From Pseudomonadota bacterium (GTDB lineage: Bacteria; SAR324; XYD2-FULL-50-16; JAHJRI01), in contig JAKSDL010000483.1 in NCBI GenBank assembly GCA_022360105.1, positions 1-8,065 on the forward strand: 8,065 nucleotides of DNA. Reading direction: 5' to 3'. A program made the translations under genes and the position numbers. Position 1 is the first letter of the stretch. Each line of letters opens with the position of its first letter. The notes beneath the pieces are model-generated. The model did not search any database and was not told the origin of the DNA. It saw nothing but the letters and a program-made list of their open reading frames with translations. Positions 1 through 6,208 of the stretch are shown here, in pieces.

Positions 1-110
<110 letters not shown>

Positions 111-174
111 ACAATATTCAGTTCAAAAGATGCCTTGGAAACAAGTGTTTATTGATTTTGAGGAGATATTTAAA

Positions 175-213
175 GATAAAAACACTTTATCGTATCATTT
201 GGTTAAATGATGC
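175..213. terminator. Tandem hairpins between convergent genes, possible bidirectional terminator
   Basis: Two adjacent inverted repeats lie in the gap between the dehydrogenase fragment and the end of the ABC operon. The first is GATAAA (175-180), loop AACAC, TTTATC (186-191). The second is ATCATTT (194-200), loop GGTT, AAATGAT (205-211), extendable by two pairs including one G-T wobble. Neither is followed by a long T-run on either strand, so classical intrinsic termination is uncertain. Position between two converging transcripts is the main argument. The rest of 111-283 shows no credible gene. Confidence 0.35.
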
Positions 214-283
214 CACCTTCCATATTACCCTGCCTATGATAGTCAGGTCCCGTTTGGATTATAGTCATTCGCAGCAATAAGTT

Positions 284-1399
284 TCAACTGATCCGGTTTT
301 CAGTGTCCTGATCGAAAAAGATGGCTTTGGACATGTCCAACATTAATATCATATCTTCCCCGGGATTTTTCGCGTCGGCCGGCTGAACCCTGCAAGTCAC
401 CTCTTTGTCGTTAATCAAAACAAACACCAGTGTGTCGGGACCCGTGGGTTCAAGAACCTGGACACGGCACTTGAGTTCGTGAATGTCAGGGTTTCCTTCC
501 TGCTCCGGAAAACCGTGGGCGATTTTTTCGGGACGAATGCCCAGGATAACCTCTTTGCCGATGTAGGATGTTAAGTCGCAAACAGCAGCAGGGATGGGAA
601 TCTGTTTGCCGGTTTCTACTCCCGTATTGAGTTCAATGGCCGGTAAATTACCGGATTTCCCTACCTTGCAACGAATGAAATTCATCGAAGGAGATCCGAT
701 GAATCCGGCTACAAAAATGTTAGCAGGATTGTCATACACCTGCTGGGGACTGTCCAGTTGCTGCACAATACCGTCTTTCATAATGGCGATTCTGTCTGCC
801 AGGGTCATGGCCTCGATCTGATCATGAGTAACATAAACGATGGTGGTGTTGATACGCTGGTGAAGAAGTTTAATTTCTGTCCGCATCTCCACCCGCAATT
901 TGGCATCCAGGTTACTGAGTGGTTCGTCAAAAAGGAATACTGCAGGGTTTCGAGCGATAGCTCTACCCATCGCAACACGCTGTCTTTGTCCACCGGAAAG
1001 TTGGGAGGGTTTTCTATCCAACAGCTCGGTAATCTGCAGCAATTTGGCAACCCTTTCCACGGCATTTTCAATTTCCTGCTTGGGAACACCCCTGGTTTCC
1101 AATCCGAAGGAGATATTTTTATAGACTGTCATGTTTGGGTACAGCGCATAGCTCTGAAACACCATGGCTATATCACGGTCTTTGGGGCTAACCTTGTTAA
1201 CAACTCTATCACCTATGGCTATCTCTCCTGAAGTGATGGTTTCCAGCCCGGCTATCAGGTTCAGCAGGGTTGATTTTCCGCATCCTGAAGGACCGACCAG
1301 AACAAGGAATTCTCCCGATTCCACATCTATCGAAACCCCTTTTAGAACGTCCGTAGATCCAAAGGACTTGCATGCGTTTTTAATGGTAAGTGAAGCCAT
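284..1399 (-). CDS. gtsD: Carbohydrate ABC transporter ATPase, MalK/UgpC/GtsD type
   Basis: This is the 371-residue cytoplasmic ATPase that powers the importer encoded upstream. All nucleotide-binding motifs are intact: Walker A GPSGCGKST at residues 36-44, Q-loop Gln82, signature LSGGQ at 134-138, Walker B VFLFDEP at 154-160, D-loop SNLD at 162-165, and switch His192. From about residue 235 to the end is the TOBE/OB regulatory domain typical of MalK-like proteins, including GIRPE at 287-291. Length and domain order are normal for the family. The ATG at 1399 has a modest GAG ribosome site 7 nt upstream. Automated annotation often calls this family UgpC or MalK, but its place as the last gene after gtsA, gtsB and gtsC makes a glucose/mannose role more likely. 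Such ATPases can serve more than one importer. The gap to gtsC is 169 bp and holds a REP-like element, so its expression may differ from that of the permeases. Confidence 0.93.
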   Translation of the reverse strand: MASLTIKNACKSFGSTDVLKGVSIDVESGEFLVLVGPSGCGKSTLLNLIAGLETITSGEIAIGDRVVNKVSPKDRDIAMVFQSYALYPNMTVYKNISFGLETRGVPKQEIENAVERVAKLLQITELLDRKPSQLSGGQRQRVAMGRAIARNPAVFLFDEPLSNLDAKLRVEMRTEIKLLHQRINTTIVYVTHDQIEAMTLADRIAIMKDGIVQQLDSPQQVYDNPANIFVAGFIGSPSMNFIRCKVGKSGNLPAIELNTGVETGKQIPIPAAVCDLTSYIGKEVILGIRPEKIAHGFPEQEGNPDIHELKCRVQVLEPTGPDTLVFVLINDKEVTCRVQPADAKNPGEDMILMLDMSKAIFFDQDTENRIS

Positions 1400-1454
1400 A
1401 GTTTTTCTCAGTAGTTTGTTTTGTTAATGTTAGTTTTATTTGTCGATAAGCTGC

Positions 1455-1529
1455 AGGGTGGATTGAGGAGAGAATCGACGAATCCACCTTAGAGCAAGTT
1501 GGCGGATCCGCTATCGCTCGATCCACCCT
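1455..1529. repeat. REP-like composite palindromic element between gtsC and gtsD
   Basis: This 75-bp element is bounded by a perfect 9-bp inverted repeat, AGGGTGGAT (1455-1463) and ATCCACCCT (1521-1529). Inside are two hairpins. One is GGTGGATT (1457-1464) with AATCCACC (1481-1488). The other is GGCGGATC (1501-1508) with GATCCACC (1520-1527), whose single mismatch becomes a G-U pair in the minus-strand transcript. The loop of the second carries a small nested GC-TATC-GC hairpin. The shared GGTGGAT/ATCCACC arms and the intergenic position inside an operon resemble a REP doublet. No second copy was seen in this window, so membership of a genomic repeat family is unproven. Confidence 0.6.
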
Positions 1530-1532
1530 ACT

Positions 1533-1558
1533 AAATGCATGCTTTTGCATTTTTTTTT
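1533..1558 (+). terminator. Intrinsic terminator-like hairpin facing against the operon
   Basis: AAATGCA (1533-1539) pairs with TGCATTT (1546-1552) around a 6-nt loop and is followed by further T residues to 1558. The T-run is on the plus strand, so it would stop transcription running antisense to the gts operon. Read on the minus strand the hairpin has no trailing U-tract and should not terminate the operon. The stem is AT-rich and only moderately stable. Confidence 0.4.
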
Positions 1559-1568
1559 AAAATTTACC

Positions 1569-2453
1569 TTACCCCTTCACCGAACCAGCCGTCAGACCCC
1601 TTAAAAAGTACTTGCCGGCCACGATATACACAAAAAGAGTGGGTAATCCGGCGATGATGGCAGCAGCCATGTCAACGTTATATCTTTTAACAGCCGAAGA
1701 GGTATTTACCAGATTATTCAATGCCACTGTTATAGGCTGCGTATCACCGGATGAGAAGACCACACCGAATAAAAAGTCGTTCCAGATCTGGGTGGTCTGC
1801 CAAATGATACTTACCACGAATATGGGAATAGACACAGGCAGCATGATCTTCCAGAAGATTCTGAAAAATCCGGCACCGTCTATGCGGGCTGCTTTAACCA
1901 GTTCATCGGGGATGGTGACATAAAAATTCCTGAAAAACAGGGTGGTAAAGGCCAAACCATAGACCACATGCACCAGGATCAAACCGGTGACATCTTGCGC
2001 TATATTAAGGATTCCCAGTGTCCGCGCCATGGGTAGCAGGATTACTTGAAACGGAATAAAACAACCGATCAACAACGAGGAAAATAAGATCTCGCTGCCC
2101 CTGAATCGCCATTTGGAAAAAACATAACCATTCACCGCACCAATCAACGTGGAGATGATCACAGCCGGTATCACCATGCGCACGGAGTTCCAGAAATAGA
2201 TTTTTATTCCTTCACACTTGACTCCAATACAGGCGGTATTCCAGGCATAAATCCATGGTTCCAGGGTGATGTCAACCGGGATGGAAATAATGGTGCCGTT
2301 GCGGATATCTTCCATGGTTTTAACTGAAGTGAAGACCATCACAATCAACGGTGCGATGAAATACAGCACAAACAGAAACAGTATGGCGTAGACAATAAAT
2401 CTTCCGATTTTTGCGCCTGTTGTTTGGGGAACAAAGTTAGATTCAGCTTTCAC
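1569..2453 (-). CDS. gtsC: Glucose/mannose-type ABC transporter permease (MalG family)
   Basis: This is an inner-membrane permease of the MalG class, 294 residues from the GTG start chosen here, with about six hydrophobic membrane segments (roughly 20-42, 93-111, 122-144, 155-173, 206-220, 263-280). The cytoplasmic coupling loop that docks on the ATPase is clear as KAARIDGAG near residues 187-195, followed by the conserved IFWKIMLP. The C-terminus GLTAGSVKG and internal stretches such as WNDFLFG and VALNNLV match what I recall of GtsC proteins. I chose GTG at 2453 because AGGAGA (2466-2461) lies 7 nt upstream. The longer in-frame ATG at 2492 would overlap gtsB by 50 bp and adds 13 residues of no family character. 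With the GTG start the overlap with gtsB is 11 bp, a normal arrangement for translational coupling. The loop after the first membrane segment holds two cysteines (near 75 and 80). Confidence 0.92.
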   Translation of the reverse strand: MKAESNFVPQTTGAKIGRFIVYAILFLFVLYFIAPLIVMVFTSVKTMEDIRNGTIISIPVDITLEPWIYAWNTACIGVKCEGIKIYFWNSVRMVIPAVIISTLIGAVNGYVFSKWRFRGSEILFSSLLIGCFIPFQVILLPMARTLGILNIAQDVTGLILVHVVYGLAFTTLFFRNFYVTIPDELVKAARIDGAGFFRIFWKIMLPVSIPIFVVSIIWQTTQIWNDFLFGVVFSSGDTQPITVALNNLVNTSSAVKRYNVDMAAAIIAGLPTLFVYIVAGKYFLRGLTAGSVKG

Positions 2454-3366
2454 GACGACTTCTCCTGAGTTCCGAGTATAGATAAGGGACAATAATAGCC
2501 ATCACCGTTGCAAACATCATCATTGCGCTGGCTGCCCCAAAAGCCAGGCGGTTTCTGGTAAAGGAAAAGGCATACATAAAAGTAGCCGGCAGATCTGACG
2601 AATAGCCCGGACCTCCCCTGGTCAGCACCATAACCAAGTCAAACGCCTTAATAGCAATATGGGACAGAATGATCATTGTACTGAAGAAAACCGGTCGTAA
2701 ACTGGGAATAATGATCCTTAAATAAATTCGAGGCAGGCTTGCCCCATCCACCTGTGCGGCTTTGATAATTGAGTCGTCAATGCCTCTTAATCCTGCAAGA
2801 AAGAGGGCCATGACAAATCCGGTGGACTGCCAGACTCCTGCAATAACCACCGTATAGATGGACATTTCGGAATTGACCAGCCAATCGAAAGTAAATTCCG
2901 CATATCCCATATTCTGCACCAGCCTTTCCAAACCCAGGTCCGGATTCAAAACCCATTTCCAGGCTGTACCGGTAACAATGAAGGAAAGGGCCATGGGGTA
3001 GAGATAAATGGTTCGTAAGGCGCCTTCGATTCGAATTTTCTGATCGATCAATATCGCCAGCAACAAGCCGAACACTGTGCAGAACAGGATGAACAAACCG
3101 CCAAACACAAACAGGTTCTGAATCGCTACCCACCAGCGTTCACTTTCGAACAATTTAATATACTGCTCAAACCCGACGATCTCGTATTTGGGAAGCAGCC
3201 TGGATTTTGTCAAAGACAGCCAGGCTGTCCAGATGATGAATCCGTAAACAAAGAAAAAGATGCAGGCAATGGTCGGAGACAGCACCACTTTGGGTAAGGC
3301 AATTTCCAACACATTAAGGAATTTCCTTACCGGGGTTTGTCCGCCGGAGGATGTCTGGCTGTTCAT
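2443..3366 (-). CDS. gtsB: Glucose/mannose-type ABC transporter permease (MalF family)
   Basis: This inner-membrane permease of the MalF class is 307 residues from ATG 3366. About six membrane segments are visible (roughly 27-51, 83-107, 119-138, 169-192, 225-245, 273-295). The coupling loop with the ATPase is KAAQVDGAS at residues 202-210, followed by the conserved Pro221. Stretches such as LYPMALSFIVTGTAWKW and TRGGPGYSSDLPATFMYA agree closely with my recollection of GtsB from Pseudomonas. It would pair with GtsC to form the membrane channel. The ATG at 3366 has an AGG ribosome site about 6 nt upstream. A TTG at 3420 lies in frame, but it falls inside a strong hairpin, lacks a ribosome site, and would place non-family residues at the front. 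The stop overlaps the start of gtsC. Confidence 0.92.
   Translation of the reverse strand: MNSQTSSGGQTPVRKFLNVLEIALPKVVLSPTIACIFFFVYGFIIWTAWLSLTKSRLLPKYEIVGFEQYIKLFESERWWVAIQNLFVFGGLFILFCTVFGLLLAILIDQKIRIEGALRTIYLYPMALSFIVTGTAWKWVLNPDLGLERLVQNMGYAEFTFDWLVNSEMSIYTVVIAGVWQSTGFVMALFLAGLRGIDDSIIKAAQVDGASLPRIYLRIIIPSLRPVFFSTMIILSHIAIKAFDLVMVLTRGGPGYSSDLPATFMYAFSFTRNRLAFGAASAMMMFATVMAIIVPYLYSELRRSRRES
2461..2466 (-). promoter_or_regulatory. Ribosome binding site that sets the gtsC start
   Basis: AGGAGA on the minus strand sits inside the 3' end of gtsB, 7 nt before a GTG codon at 2453-2451. It is the strongest ribosome site near either candidate start of gtsC and supports the shorter protein. Its location within the upstream gene suggests that ribosomes finishing gtsB re-initiate on gtsC. 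Confidence 0.7.
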
Positions 3367-3394
3367 CAGCGACCTGTTTCTGGAATGAATTAAA

Positions 3395-3426
3395 CCGGGG
3401 TTGTCACACAAAACCGCCAACCCCGG
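3395..3426 (-). promoter_or_regulatory. Strong hairpin between gtsA and gtsB (attenuator or mRNA stabiliser)
   Basis: CCGGGGTTG (3395-3403) and CAACCCCGG (3418-3426) form a perfect 9-bp, GC-rich stem with a 14-nt loop. In the transcript it begins 38 nt after the gtsA stop and precedes the gtsB start. On the minus strand it is followed only by TTTAATT, so it looks like a leaky terminator or a 3'-end stabiliser rather than a full stop. In binding-protein-dependent importers such a structure is a known way to make more binding protein than permease; that role here is inferred. Confidence 0.65.
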
Positions 3427-3464
3427 AAAGGAGGATCAAAATGAACCTGATGAAACCAAAGTTA

Positions 3465-4718
3465 TTATTTAGCTGCCTGAACGGCGCTTGCCAATTGTTT
3501 GGCTGCTTTTGCAGAGCTCATGTTGGAATTGTAAAAGTTGGTCACAACATCAAATATCGCTCCTCTAACAGCAGGATAAACAGCCATTTCATGGGCCATA
3601 CTTGGCAGTAAGGTACCGCTGGCTGCACTAGCTGCAAAAGAATCAAACGAGCTGTGTGCACAATCATCAAATTTCATGCGGGACATTCCCAGTCGAACAG
3701 GGATGGAGCCCTTGAAGACGTTGAATACTTCCTGGAACGTTGGTTCCATGATCAGTCGGGCCATAGCCTTTTGGGCTTGCTTCGCACTTCTGCTTTTCTT
3801 TTCAAACATGATGAAACTATCAACGTTAAAGAGAAAACTGTTGCTGGTCTGGGGAACAGGCATGCAAACAAAATCTACACCTGGAGTTTTACCGGCTTTG
3901 GTGAATTCACCCTTGGCCCAGTCACCCATGAACTGCATAGCAGCTTTTCCGGTGATAACCATGGAGGTTGCCAGATTCCAGTCTCTACCCGGAGCACCCT
4001 TGTCAGTATAGGTCTTAATCATCTTCAGGATATCAAATGCCTTGACCATGGTTTTACTGTTCAAAGCGGCAGGATCTGCGTTCACCAGTGCTTTTTGGTA
4101 AAAATCCGCACCACCTACTCCAATAACAATGGATTCGAAAACGGTTGCTTCTTGCCAAGCTTGTCCACCAAAGGCAACAGGAATAAAGCCGGCTTTTTTG
4201 ATTTTTTTGGCCGAAGCTTCGAACTCGTCCCAATTGGTTGGAATCTTTGCACCGGCTTTTCTAAAAACGTCCGGGTTAACCCACATCCAGTTAATTTTAT
4301 GAACGTTTACAGGGACAGCTACATAGTGTCCATCATACTTCATGATATCGGCCACGACCTTTGGCAGCAACTTGTCCCAATTATTCTTTTTGGCCACATC
4401 ATCCAGATTAGTGAGAACACCTTCATCTCCCCATTGTTGAATTTGAGGACCCTTTACCTGGGCTGCAGTCGGCGGATTTCCGGATACTGCACGGGATCTT
4501 AAAACGGTCATGGCGTTTTCACCAGCTCCTCCGGCAACGGCAAAATCCTTCCAACCGTGCCCTTCCTTTTCAAGCATGTCTTTTAACACACCAACAGCTT
4601 TTGCCTCACCACCGGATGTCCACCAATGCAAAACTTCTACTTCACCACCGTATACATATCCGGTGACCATCCCGATAGAAATAAGAAAAGCTACTACCTG
4701 TTTCATTAAATATTTCAT
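3465..4718 (-). CDS. gtsA: Periplasmic glucose/mannose-type sugar-binding protein
   Basis: This is an extracytoplasmic solute-binding protein (family 1) of 417 residues that delivers sugar to GtsBC. Residues 1-25 form a signal peptide (short basic start, hydrophobic VVAFLISIGMV core, cleavage probably near Gly24/Gly25). There is no lipobox cysteine, so it should be soluble in the periplasm. The mature protein begins EVEVLHWWTSGGE, and the stretches VAGGAGENAM, SGNPPTAAQVKGP, KYDGHYVAVPVNVH and MQFMGDWAKGEF agree with the glucose/mannose-binding GtsA group as I remember it. The length fits. I chose ATG 4718 because GGAGAG lies 7 nt upstream and the signal peptide starts there; an upstream in-frame ATG at 4787 would add 23 charged residues before the signal. 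It is first in the transporter operon and has a 254-bp upstream gap with candidate control sites. The substrate is inferred from family likeness; other aldohexoses or oligosaccharides remain possible. Confidence 0.93.
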   Translation of the reverse strand: MKYLMKQVVAFLISIGMVTGYVYGGEVEVLHWWTSGGEAKAVGVLKDMLEKEGHGWKDFAVAGGAGENAMTVLRSRAVSGNPPTAAQVKGPQIQQWGDEGVLTNLDDVAKKNNWDKLLPKVVADIMKYDGHYVAVPVNVHKINWMWVNPDVFRKAGAKIPTNWDEFEASAKKIKKAGFIPVAFGGQAWQEATVFESIVIGVGGADFYQKALVNADPAALNSKTMVKAFDILKMIKTYTDKGAPGRDWNLATSMVITGKAAMQFMGDWAKGEFTKAGKTPGVDFVCMPVPQTSNSFLFNVDSFIMFEKKSRSAKQAQKAMARLIMEPTFQEVFNVFKGSIPVRLGMSRMKFDDCAHSSFDSFAASAASGTLLPSMAHEMAVYPAVRGAIFDVVTNFYNSNMSSAKAAKQLASAVQAAK

Positions 4719-4837
4719 TTTCTCGCTCTCCATTTTGGGGTTGAGTATCTTTGATTTCTCAATGATAAGGTCTCTAGCCGAACACACCGACTAAAATGTG
4801 GAAGTTCGCTCTATATTGAAAGTATTAGACCAAAAGC

Positions 4838-4853
4838 AGCTAAAAAACTTCCT
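4838..4853 (-). promoter_or_regulatory. Weak sigma-54-like -24/-12 promoter candidate upstream of gtsA
   Basis: On the minus strand a GG (4852-4851) is followed after exactly ten bases by GC (4840-4839), with a T-run between them, giving the GG-N10-GC spacing that sigma-54 promoters require. Only part of the fuller TGGCACG-N4-TTGCW consensus is matched. If used, transcription would start near 4827 and leave a leader of about 110 nt, which contains an imperfect CGAAC/GTTCG hairpin (4779-4808). I found no convincing sigma-70 -35/-10 pair in 4719-4932. The call rests on spacing and on the nearby sigma-54 activator gene, so chance is a serious alternative. Confidence 0.3.
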
Positions 4854-4932
4854 ATGGGATTACCTAAAAATTACAATAAGTTGGATAAGAAAGAAGAGTT
4901 CTGTGGGGAGAAAGAAACAATAAATCGGATCA

Positions 4933-4976
4933 ATTGGGGCAGGGATGCCTCAACTATTGAGGCAGGGATACCTCAA
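4933..4976. repeat. Two tandem 20-bp palindromes, candidate enhancer or operator
   Basis: Two near-identical units repeat with a 23-bp period: 4933-4953 and 4956-4976 agree at 19 of 21 positions. Each unit is itself a palindrome, TTGRGG-N8-CCTCAA (4934-4953 and 4957-4976). The neighbouring inner arms also form an 8-bp hairpin, TGCCTCAA (4946-4953), loop CTA, TTGAGGCA (4957-4964). The right end overlaps the stop codon of the binding-protein gene at 4973. The array lies about 215-260 bp upstream of the gtsA start. It is well placed to bind a dimeric or oligomeric regulator such as the NtrC-like protein encoded nearby. A 3'-end RNA hairpin for the upstream gene is the alternative; no T-run follows it. 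Confidence 0.6.
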
Positions 4977-5986
4977 TCATATACCAGGTCACGCATCTTT
5001 TTTTCTGAAGAGTTGGCTTTGGTGACCATTTCGAAATCGATCACAATTCTGTCCGGAATGCCTTCTTGGGATTCTAAAAATCGATATCCCCAAAAAACTG
5101 CTGCCGAACCCATTTCTTCCGGTTTCTGAGCCAATGCCAGATCGACGATGCCGTTATCTATCGCTGTTACCATTTCCGGCGTGGTATCCCAAACGCCGAT
5201 TTTAACCGATCCTTCCAAGCCTGTTACCAGCATGGTTTGGATAATGCCTTTACCGCTGAGATCATTGGTGCAAAAAATGGCGTTGATATCAGGATGCTTT
5301 TGGACGATTTCCAGGGATTGCTTAAAGGCGTTACGTTCCAGCTCTTTACTGGAGCCTCCCAAGCCCTTGTCTGAATTGGAAAAATCGATACCTGCGATGT
5401 CAATTCCGACAATGGAAATGTTGGGGAACGATTCCAGCGCTTGCAGAAATGCTTTGAACCGTCTCGAAATCGAGGGAATATCCGGAAAGGTTGAGTTGAT
5501 ATAGACCGTTCCCTTGCTATCAATCAATTCAGCCATTCTGTCAGCCATCGCTTTGCCTCCCTTCCACTGATCTGTAGTGATATGCAACAAAGGAAAGCGT
5601 TGTTTTTGTTGAAGGTTCAAGTTTTTTGTGTTTATTTCGCGATTGATGGTAACAATTTTTATTCCCTGATTGTGAAGATCCAGCAGGGTTTGCCCCATTT
5701 TGCCATCTGAGGCAGGGGAAATCACCAAAATCTGCGGTGTATCGATGGTGAAAACGGATTGAATAATCTTGATTTGTTCATCAGCATCCCAACTTTCCGG
5801 ATATGCAGGGACTATGACCTGGGCGTTATATTCCCTGGCTTTTTTGCGTATTCCTTTTTCTACCGATTCATAAAACGAGCTTCGTTTTCCCGGAATATAC
5901 GCGATGGTAAATTTGCTCTTTGCCGCAAGATCACTTCCAACGATCAACAAGAATATGGGAACTAAAAACAAGCTTGGATATTTCAT
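4973..5986 (-). CDS. Orphan periplasmic sugar-binding protein, RbsB/LacI-like fold
   Basis: This 337-residue protein belongs to the periplasmic binding protein group shared by ribose, galactose and autoinducer-2 receptors (Peripla_BP_4-like). Residues 1-22 are a signal peptide ending SDLAA, with cleavage before KSKF and no lipobox. The mature part starts with strand FTIAYIPG, then helix FYESVEKGIRKKA, then ILVISPAS (86-93), VTINRE (112-117), QWKGGKAMADRM (140-151), NDLSGKG (241-247) and LAQKPEEMGSAAV (285-297), which follow the order of ribose-binding-type proteins. It differs in fold class from the family 1 binding protein gtsA. No matching permease or ATPase of the ribose class is visible. 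It sits downstream of a kinase and NtrC regulator on the same strand, so a sensory role, as for ChvE with VirA or LuxP with LuxQ, is a fair inference. The ATG at 5986 has no clear ribosome site; the preceding bases are T-rich. No alternative start was found nearby. Confidence 0.85.
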   Translation of the reverse strand: MKYPSLFLVPIFLLIVGSDLAAKSKFTIAYIPGKRSSFYESVEKGIRKKAREYNAQVIVPAYPESWDADEQIKIIQSVFTIDTPQILVISPASDGKMGQTLLDLHNQGIKIVTINREINTKNLNLQQKQRFPLLHITTDQWKGGKAMADRMAELIDSKGTVYINSTFPDIPSISRRFKAFLQALESFPNISIVGIDIAGIDFSNSDKGLGGSSKELERNAFKQSLEIVQKHPDINAIFCTNDLSGKGIIQTMLVTGLEGSVKIGVWDTTPEMVTAIDNGIVDLALAQKPEEMGSAAVFWGYRFLESQEGIPDRIVIDFEMVTKANSSEKKMRDLVYD

Positions 5987-6146
5987 AACAAAAACTGTCT
6001 GATTCAGGTCTCACAAAAAAGATTCGAACGGCTTTTCAATTTGACGGGTTGTAAAGCATTGGTGCCGTCTCTGCGGGGCTCAACTGTTCCTTGATGCCAA
6101 TTCAGTGGTTTCAACCGTTGGTTCAATGGTTACTTGAATGTTCCTA

Positions 6147-6159
6147 GTCCCGTAGGGAC
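6147..6159. repeat. Short perfect palindrome GTCCC-GTA-GGGAC
   Basis: A 5-bp GC-rich stem with a 3-nt loop lies in the 216-bp gap between the regulator gene and the binding-protein gene. To its left, 6101-6140 holds several degenerate AACC/GGTT arms, including the palindrome CAACCGTTG (6112-6120). The whole stretch has a REP-like look but is not copied elsewhere in this window. The remainder of the gap, 5987-6100, shows no gene and no convincing promoter. Confidence 0.35.
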
Positions 6160-6172
6160 GATACCGAATAAC

Positions 6173-6208
6173 ACCTGATTTTGTGATTGACAGACCTCCA
6201 AATCAGGT
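6173..6208 (-). terminator. Hairpin overlapping the end of the NtrC-like gene, weak terminator candidate
   Basis: ACCTGATTT (6173-6181) and AAATCAGGT (6200-6208) form a perfect 9-bp stem with an 18-nt loop. The arm at 6200-6208 includes the regulator's TGA stop codon. No U-tract follows on the minus strand, so it may act as a transcript end or stabiliser rather than a classical terminator. Confidence 0.35.

Noticed and set aside
758..1231. A 157-residue open frame on the plus strand.
   Set aside because: It is antisense to the ATPase gene across its signature and Walker B region and has no family features of its own.
3367..3420. Longer gtsB from TTG at 3420.
   Set aside because: There is no ribosome site, the start falls within the inter-gene hairpin, and the added residues do not resemble the family N-terminus.
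3441..3611. Plus-strand ATG with a good-looking AAAGGAGG ribosome site and about 56 codons.
   Set aside because: The frame runs antisense into the 3' end of gtsA, codes for no recognisable protein, and the purine run is the complement of a pyrimidine stretch in the gts transcript. Chance is the simpler reading.
3654..4502. A 282-residue open frame on the plus strand.
   Set aside because: It lies wholly antisense to gtsA, whose product has clear family motifs along its full length. The translated plus-strand protein shows no recognisable domain.
4719..4787. Longer gtsA from ATG at 4787.
   Set aside because: It would put 23 mostly polar residues ahead of the signal peptide. The ATG at 4718 has a GGAGAG site at proper spacing.
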